Origin: Anabaena sp. PCC 7108
Lineage (GTDB): Bacteria; Cyanobacteriota; Cyanobacteriia; Cyanobacteriales; Nostocaceae
Assembly (NCBI RefSeq): GCF_000332135.1
Contig: NZ_KB235896.1
Span: 3,429,321-3,493,320, forward strand
Length of the DNA: 64,000 bases
Reading direction: 5' to 3'
Positions 58,836 through 64,000 of this stretch are shown here, piece after piece. The notes beneath the pieces are model-generated. The model ran no database searches, was not told the DNA's origin, and worked only from the letters and a program-made list of their open reading frames with translations. Positions within the stretch are counted from its first letter, which is position 1, and each line of letters starts with the position of its first letter. The position numbers and the translations under genes are program-made.

Positions 58836-59503
58836 CTCAGAATCACTCGTTGACATTCAGACACAGTAGCCCGTCTTTTCATGGCCGCCACCAAAGCTTG
58901 ATAACTGTCCCAATTTTCCTGAATCAGATTTTTAGATTGGAGAAGATGAAACCGTTGTTTTTGCTGATAACCTGCTTCCGAAAACCCAAGAACTTGTAAA
59001 ACTTCAATTAACTTAGTTTTATCATCATTGCCACCTTCAGCCGAGTTAAAAACCAAAGTTTCCGCAGCAATTCCCGCCATCCAAATAGTACAATAACGGT
59101 CTAACATTTGGGCGGTAATTTGACCTTTTTCTATTTGCGCTGTTAACTCCCCGTCTTCTAAAGTTATTCCACCTTGTCCTGGTTGTCCCTGTTTCCAAGC
59201 TTCCCATGCGCTGAGAGTATAGCCAGTTACAGGAATTTCTAAAAGATTAGCAACGAGAAAATGACCTGCTTCATGATGTAGAATACGCTCTTTATATTCT
59301 GGAGAAAATCTTGCTAACCAATCTAATACTATTGTTCCTCCCTTTCCTTGAAAGCTGAAATTATCTAAAGTTGCAATTCCTAAAAACGTCACTGTAGCTA
59401 AAGCGGGGAATGTTGGCGAAAGATGTATTAATGGTCCTAACAGAGTTGAGAGAGTCATGAGAAAGACAGAAATAGCAATGAGATTGATTGCAGTTTGGCT
59501 CAT
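58832..59503 (-). CDS. FtsH-like M41 peptidase domain protein without AAA ATPase
   Basis: 223 aa. Two hydrophobic segments at the N terminus (about 5-22 and 33-46) anchor it in the membrane. The zinc site H77-E-A-G-H81 sits in HHEAGHFLVANLLEIPV as in FtsH, and an acidic EGGNDDKTKL segment (D160/D161) matches the third ligand of M41. The AAA+ domain is absent. Such proteins could be ATP-independent membrane proteases or partners of full FtsH. It may share an operon with the glycosyltransferase gene 32 bp upstream. Confidence 0.82.
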   Translation of the reverse strand: MSQTAINLIAISVFLMTLSTLLGPLIHLSPTFPALATVTFLGIATLDNFSFQGKGGTIVLDWLARFSPEYKERILHHEAGHFLVANLLEIPVTGYTLSAWEAWKQGQPGQGGITLEDGELTAQIEKGQITAQMLDRYCTIWMAGIAAETLVFNSAEGGNDDKTKLIEVLQVLGFSEAGYQQKQRFHLLQSKNLIQENWDSYQALVAAMKRRATVSECQRVILS

Positions 59504-59535
59504 TTTCAGATTTGTGAATTTAAATTAATCTTTCT

Positions 59536-60615
59536 TTATTTTAGATACTTTACAAAAGTCTGGGCTTGGGCTGATAGTCGGTGGTTTTGATACCAAGCAT
59601 AAGCATGATCTGCAACTATCTGTCCTACTGATAAGTTCATACTATTTTGATACTTATCCGCCAGCCAGTAATGTTTACCTGCTTCTAGACTATCTACATT
59701 TTTACCTTCATACCATATTCCTATGGGCAACAATTTGTGAGCGCAGTAAGCAGCAAAAATTGTTGATTTTGTCAAGTATTCAGTTGAGTAATTAAAAAAC
59801 CCTACCAAGGAAGTTGATAATAAACTGCTGATTTCTTGAGCAGACTTAACTCCCAAGCAAGTAACTGGGATATTATTCACTGGCTCAATTGCAAATTTTA
59901 GCGGCGGACCGATATCTAATATTTCCTCAATTTCCAACTCTTGACAAGTCCGCTCTAATGCTAATAATGATTGCTGATAAACACGAGAACGAGGTCCGAC
60001 ACCACCAAAAACTACCAAACGCCGGGAACGTGCTGACAAAGGTGTGAGATATTCAGGTTCACCCACATTAGAAAAAACTGGTAAAGCCGGAATATCAAAA
60101 TGCTTACCCTGACTGAATTTCCTGATTATATCAGCATAACCTTGCTTACTGGTCAGAGTGCGATCGCTCAAACAAACCAAACGCGCAGCTAAATTTCTTT
60201 GCAGTGGTGATGTCCAAAACTGACTAGTCCAAATTGCACCAAAAGCATAGAGTTCGTGAAACATCGTCACGAAACGGCGATTATTACCCTTTTTTCGCCA
60301 CTTTTCTAAACCTTCCACCAACCAAACCGGACAGCCTCTTTTTGCGTAACCATAGCCCACATAATGTAACAGCACAGTTTGTACAGAGTTCTGTTGATGA
60401 GGTAATAATTCTAACAAAGCAGGATAGGAGCAATCAGCCACCTGCTTAACTGCAAATCCTTCTACAACCGCTTCACCAGACCAATTTGCATCTCCAATAA
60501 TAAATTCTGTTACTACTCCCCAATCTTGACGCATTTGTTTAGCCAAATTTAGGCCATAGTCTCCCACTCCATCAACAGCAGGGGGTAAACGGGGAACAAT
60601 TACAGTAATTACCAT
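59536..60615 (-). CDS. Glycosyltransferase-like protein
   Basis: 359 aa. The N terminus VITVIVPRLPPAVDGVGDYGLNLAKQM is a GT-B first strand with glycine loop, and a second Rossmann-like half follows from about 195 (RRLVVFGGVGPRSRVYQQSLLALE). The acidic EX7E region of GT4 is weak (STEYLTKSTIFAAYCAHK), so it is a distant GT4 or an inactive relative. Probably adds sugars to a surface polysaccharide. The M41 gene follows 32 bp downstream. Confidence 0.75.
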   Translation of the reverse strand: MVITVIVPRLPPAVDGVGDYGLNLAKQMRQDWGVVTEFIIGDANWSGEAVVEGFAVKQVADCSYPALLELLPHQQNSVQTVLLHYVGYGYAKRGCPVWLVEGLEKWRKKGNNRRFVTMFHELYAFGAIWTSQFWTSPLQRNLAARLVCLSDRTLTSKQGYADIIRKFSQGKHFDIPALPVFSNVGEPEYLTPLSARSRRLVVFGGVGPRSRVYQQSLLALERTCQELEIEEILDIGPPLKFAIEPVNNIPVTCLGVKSAQEISSLLSTSLVGFFNYSTEYLTKSTIFAAYCAHKLLPIGIWYEGKNVDSLEAGKHYWLADKYQNSMNLSVGQIVADHAYAWYQNHRLSAQAQTFVKYLK

Positions 60616-60746
60616 ACTCCAGCTATACTAATTTTTACCACGATATTAAATTTTTTTTAGGCAACAAAACTCAAAATATCATACTTTCGGTTTAAGTACT
60701 GATAATGATATTAAATAAACAATACCATTAATCCCTTCGCTAACCG

Positions 60747-61898
60747 ATGCCAAATACTCGCAAAATTCTCTCTATTGGTCACTCCTATGTTGTCAATCTC
60801 AACCGCCGATTAGTCAATGAAATAGCCCGTTTGGGACAGGATGAATGGGAAGTAACAGCAGTGGCTCCGGCATTTATGCACGGAGATTTGCGACCCATGC
60901 ACCTAGAAACAGATCCTAATGAAATTTGTCATCTCGAACCAGTAAGTGTGTATAATAGCCAACGCATTCATATCATGACCTATGGTTGGCAACTGCGGGA
61001 AATTATGCAGCAAAGATGGGATTTAATACATTGTTGGGAGGAGCCATATATATTTGCAGGCGCACAGGTTGCTTGGTGGAAAACAGAAAAAACTCCACTA
61101 GTTTACTCTACATTTCAAAACAAATCTAAGCAATATCCACCCCCATTTAATTGGATTGAGCAATATGCTATGAGTCGTGCTACAGGATGGATTGCTTTTG
61201 GACAAACCGTTACCGAAGCTTTAAAATCTCGTCCTGGCTATTCACATCCCATGCGAGTGATTACCCCTGGCGTAGATATTAACCATTTCTACCCCTCTAT
61301 TGATGCCAAATACCAAATTCGTCGGTTTTTAGGCTGGGAAGCACAAGAAATCCCTGTTGTTGGTTATTTAGGACGTTTTGTTCCTGATAAAGGATTAGAT
61401 TTGCTGATGAAGGTTTTGGATAGATTAGAAACTCCTTGGCGAGCTTTATTCGTTGGTACTGGTGTAATGGAATCATCAATGCAGACTTGGGCAAAGCGTT
61501 ATCCTAAACAGGTGCAAATTTGCACAGATGTTAAACATAATGAAGTTCCTCAATATCTCAATGCTATGGATATACTTGTCGCTCCCAGTCAAACTATGCC
61601 TAACTGGAGAGAACAGTTTGGAAGAATGCTAATTGAGGCTTTTGCTTGCGGTGTTCCCGTAATTGGTAGTGACAGTGGCGAAATTCCTTATGTGATTGAA
61701 GATGCAGGGGTAGTAGTTGGCGAAAAAGATGAAAATGGTTGGGTTGAAGCTATTTCTGACTTGCTTAATAGTCCATCTATGCGTCAAGAACTAACGCAAA
61801 AAGGTTTAGAAAGGGCGCATAAATTATACGCTTGGTCATCTGTTGCTCAACAACATTTGCTATTTTTTAACGAATTGTTAGAGAATAGATCAAGTTAA
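60747..61898 (+). CDS. Glycosyltransferase family 4
   Basis: 383 aa. A GT-B enzyme: N-terminal KILSIGHSYVVNLNRRLVNE, C-terminal VVGYLGRFVPDKGLDLLMKVL, and the donor-sugar EX7E motif in EQFGRMLIEAFACGVPVIGS plus SGEIPYVI. It likely uses a nucleotide sugar to extend a lipid- or protein-linked glycan or exopolysaccharide; the acceptor is unknown. Its end overlaps that of the convergent methyltransferase gene by 9 bp. Confidence 0.9.
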   Translation: MPNTRKILSIGHSYVVNLNRRLVNEIARLGQDEWEVTAVAPAFMHGDLRPMHLETDPNEICHLEPVSVYNSQRIHIMTYGWQLREIMQQRWDLIHCWEEPYIFAGAQVAWWKTEKTPLVYSTFQNKSKQYPPPFNWIEQYAMSRATGWIAFGQTVTEALKSRPGYSHPMRVITPGVDINHFYPSIDAKYQIRRFLGWEAQEIPVVGYLGRFVPDKGLDLLMKVLDRLETPWRALFVGTGVMESSMQTWAKRYPKQVQICTDVKHNEVPQYLNAMDILVAPSQTMPNWREQFGRMLIEAFACGVPVIGSDSGEIPYVIEDAGVVVGEKDENGWVEAISDLLNSPSMRQELTQKGLERAHKLYAWSSVAQQHLLFFNELLENRSS

Positions 61899-62510
61899 CA
61901 ACGGTTTTTGCCAAATAGCCGCAGTCTTGATCCCATTAGTCGATTGATCAACAATTTTCCAATCTTGAGGAATACTCAAAGCCTCTAATGAATTCCACAG
62001 ATTAGTATCATCAATAAGCAAGTATCCTCCAGCTTTAATCTTCTTTAAACATTTTCTGGCACAATTAGTTCTGTAGTGTCCATCAACAATAACTAAATCT
62101 AAACTTTCATCTGCAAATTCCTCCAGAACTGCCACATAACTAGGACATATTTGATAACTATCTTGTTCGGGTTCTGACACAGGATGATCCAACAAAATCA
62201 GCCGCAAATTTATATTAGTGATATTTTCTGTTTCTATTTTGCTTTTTACAACTTTATACCAATTTTCATCAGATTCTATACTAGTGATTTTGCTTACCAG
62301 CCTAGCAAACCAAACTGAACTCCGTCCGCTGCCAAATTCAAGCACTGACATGGAAGCAGCAAGATGTTTTCTACAAAATTCTACAGTTCCTGGACACATC
62401 CAAGGTTCATCTGGATGAAGTTTTTCCCATACCCAATACCTGACACGATATACTATTAACTGAGGTCGTTGCAGCCAGAAAAAAAAGCTTTTTAGTGAAA
62501 TTAATAACAT
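61890..62510 (-). CDS. SAM-dependent methyltransferase
   Basis: 206 aa. Class I Rossmann methyltransferase: SVLEFGSGRSSVWFARLVSKI (motif I, SAM loop), ITSIESDENWYKVV (motif II), LDLVIVDGHYRTNC and GGYLLIDDT. It begins with a short hydrophobic, aromatic segment (LISLKSFFFWLQRPQLI). The acceptor is unknown; its place among glycosyltransferases suggests a sugar or surface glycan. Convergent with the upstream GT4. Confidence 0.85.
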   Translation of the reverse strand: MLLISLKSFFFWLQRPQLIVYRVRYWVWEKLHPDEPWMCPGTVEFCRKHLAASMSVLEFGSGRSSVWFARLVSKITSIESDENWYKVVKSKIETENITNINLRLILLDHPVSEPEQDSYQICPSYVAVLEEFADESLDLVIVDGHYRTNCARKCLKKIKAGGYLLIDDTNLWNSLEALSIPQDWKIVDQSTNGIKTAAIWQKPLLT

Positions 62511-62659
62511 TGTAGCTTCCTATTCATTTTCAGACATTAGCCTTATTTTACACTTTTATAATGTAAAATTACATAGAAAATAAGTAGAACTTTGTCATGG
62601 CTTATCCATCATCATTAATTATTTAGTTAAATCATGAAAAATTAGAGAATATTTACCAT

Positions 62660-63820
62660 ATGACTCCAATGCGTCTCGCTGTAATCCGCGATTACTCAGA
62701 AGAAAATTGGCATAGCATGGATTTATGCGCTCAGATGCTAATTAAGCAATTGCAAACAGATTACAATACATCTATTCAATCTATAGAAGTTCTACCCAAA
62801 TTTAAAAGTCGTTGTCAACAAATTCCCTGGATTGGTAAACAGCATTTTGCCTATAATGCAGACCGTCTACTTAACCGATTTTGGGACTATCCCCAGTATC
62901 TCAAACCAAAGGTAACAGATTTCGATTTTTATCACATTGCTGACCACTCCTACGCCCATTTAGCCCATGTTTTACCTCCAGAAAGGACGGGAGTGTATTG
63001 TCATGATCTTGATGCCTTTCGCTCGCTTCTAGATCCAGAAAGAGAACCCAGACCAGCTTGGTATCAAGCCATGTCTCAGAGAATTTTAGACGGGTTACAG
63101 TCCTGTGCTATTGTATTTTATTCTACCGCAGAGGTTAGAAAACAAATTGAGCATTACCAACTCGTAAAACCATCCCGGCTGATTTCTGCTCCTTTAGGTA
63201 TTGCCTCGGAATTTAGTATTAATACTGAGAAAGTAAGTAATAGTAACCAAGAAAGATTAGAAATAGCAAAAATAGGTACTGCACCTTTTCTTCTGCACGT
63301 TGGTAGTTGCATTCCACGTAAACGCATTGATATTCTATTAGAAGTATTTGCACGAGTCAAGGTTACTCATCCAGAGTTGCAACTAGTTAAAGTCAGTGGT
63401 GAATGGACACAAAGCCAACAAGAGCAAATTGCTCAATTGAATATCAGTAAGTCGATAATTCACCTCCACGGTTTACAACGCTCCACCATAGCAGCCCTTT
63501 ATCAACGAGCCTCAGCAGTGTTATTAACAAGTGAAGCAGAAGGTTTTGGATTACCTGTGATTGAAGCCTTAGCTTGTGGGGCGATAGTAGTTGCTAGTGA
63601 TATTCCTGTGTTGCGGGAGGTAGGCGGACAGGGTGTGATATACTGCCCGACTGGAGATGTATCAGCGTGGGTAGAAAAGATAGTGCAACTATTATCAAAC
63701 CCAACTAGCGCACCTGTGATTAATATCCGTCTCAATCAAGCGCAGAGATATTCTTGGTCTAATCACGCCCAGATTATTGCCCAATCTTATATCAAGTTAG
63801 CGGGTGTTGAAAATATATGA
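62660..63820 (+). CDS. Glycosyltransferase family 4
   Basis: 386 aa; a Met at codon 4 is an alternative start. GT-B fold: MRLAVIRDYSEENWHSMDLCA at the N terminus in part, LLHVGSCIPRKRIDILLEVF in the C-terminal half, the EX7E motif SEAEGFGLPVIEALACGAIV and SDIPVLREVGG. Probably acts on exopolysaccharide or lipopolysaccharide. The ATG of the next gene overlaps its stop (ATGA, 63817-63820). Confidence 0.9.
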   Translation: MTPMRLAVIRDYSEENWHSMDLCAQMLIKQLQTDYNTSIQSIEVLPKFKSRCQQIPWIGKQHFAYNADRLLNRFWDYPQYLKPKVTDFDFYHIADHSYAHLAHVLPPERTGVYCHDLDAFRSLLDPEREPRPAWYQAMSQRILDGLQSCAIVFYSTAEVRKQIEHYQLVKPSRLISAPLGIASEFSINTEKVSNSNQERLEIAKIGTAPFLLHVGSCIPRKRIDILLEVFARVKVTHPELQLVKVSGEWTQSQQEQIAQLNISKSIIHLHGLQRSTIAALYQRASAVLLTSEAEGFGLPVIEALACGAIVVASDIPVLREVGGQGVIYCPTGDVSAWVEKIVQLLSNPTSAPVINIRLNQAQRYSWSNHAQIIAQSYIKLAGVENI

Positions 63821-64000
63821 AAATTGTATTTGTTAACCCAGTGGGAGCAATTGGTGGTGCTGAGAGAGTTTTACTAACTATTTTTGCTGCACTTTTAAAT
63901 ACAAAGCCAGATATTCAATTACATCTAATTGTAGGTACTGATGGACTATTGATAGAACAAGCCGAAAAATTGGGAGTGCAAGTCACATTATTACAGCTAC
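63817..64000 (+). CDS. Glycosyltransferase (partial, runs off the end)
   Basis: The first 61 codons of a gene starting in the ATGA overlap with the preceding GT4, so it is translationally coupled. The N terminus KIVFVNPVGAIGGAERVLLT is a GT4-type first strand with the GGAE loop that binds the donor or acceptor. The rest lies beyond the window. Confidence 0.8.
   Translation, partial: MKIVFVNPVGAIGGAERVLLTIFAALLNTKPDIQLHLIVGTDGLLIEQAEKLGVQVTLLQL

Overview
The window comes from a filamentous, probably heterocyst-forming cyanobacterium of the Nostocales (Anabaena/Nostoc/Dolichospermum type). The reasons are the many HIP1 octamers (GCGATCGC), AT-rich intergenic DNA, short tandem heptamer repeats of the kind described in Anabaena/Nostoc, bilin-photoreceptor histidine kinases, the cyanobacterial division gene ftn2/zipN and the myxoxanthophyll genes cruF-cruG. 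The species cannot be fixed from the sequence alone.

Layout. 0-4.3 kb: two overlapping sensor kinase genes on the minus strand; the downstream one carries a DXCF-type cyanobacteriochrome (CBCR) GAF domain and the upstream one ends in what looks like a decayed receiver domain. 4.5-9.8 kb: moaE, a small membrane protein, clpS with a DUF2103 gene, a secreted FAD oxidoreductase and a DUF2358 gene, separated by short-repeat tracts. 9.8-14.2 kb: an ArsA/GET3-like ATPase and a knotless phytochrome (GAF-PHY) kinase with an added CBCR GAF. 14.3-20.1 kb: a MITE with a perfect 10-bp target duplication, a secreted unknown protein, dnaN, an HtrA-type protease, def and a 58-aa membrane protein. 20.2-24.6 kb: dhaK-dhaL plus a DhaM-HPr-EI fusion, which together make a self-contained PEP-to-dihydroxyacetone phosphorelay.

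25.1-32.7 kb is the most accessory-looking part. It holds a broken IS110-family element that itself contains a roughly 56-bp palindromic repeat, truncated MITE copies, a Vat/CatB-type acetyltransferase, a small secreted protein, an 1141-aa membrane protein with thirteen near-identical HEAT repeats joined to a NACHT-like STAND ATPase, and a TumE-like toxin-antitoxin pair. The HEAT-NACHT protein is the best candidate for an undescribed system.

32.7-47.2 kb is mostly core: argS, ftn2/zipN, pdhA, a mutarotase-like gene, tRNA-Lys(UUU), rplU-rpmA, cruF-cruG and a response-regulator GGDEF-EAL protein. Between the tRNA and rplU a possible promoter, a 19-codon ORF with a ribosome binding site and a 13-bp-stem terminator suggest an unannotated small transcript. 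47.2-54 kb holds rnhA with a C-terminal extension and many small metabolic genes. 54-58.8 kb holds alaS and a diguanylate cyclase with a pseudo-receiver. 58.8-64 kb holds an FtsH-like M41 peptidase without its AAA domain and a cluster of four glycosyltransferases with a methyltransferase; the last glycosyltransferase runs off the end.

Signal transduction is heavily represented: three histidine kinases, at least two of them probably light-sensing, and two GGDEF proteins. No partner response regulator lies next to the kinases. All functional calls rest on reading motifs and domain order by eye; no database search was possible.
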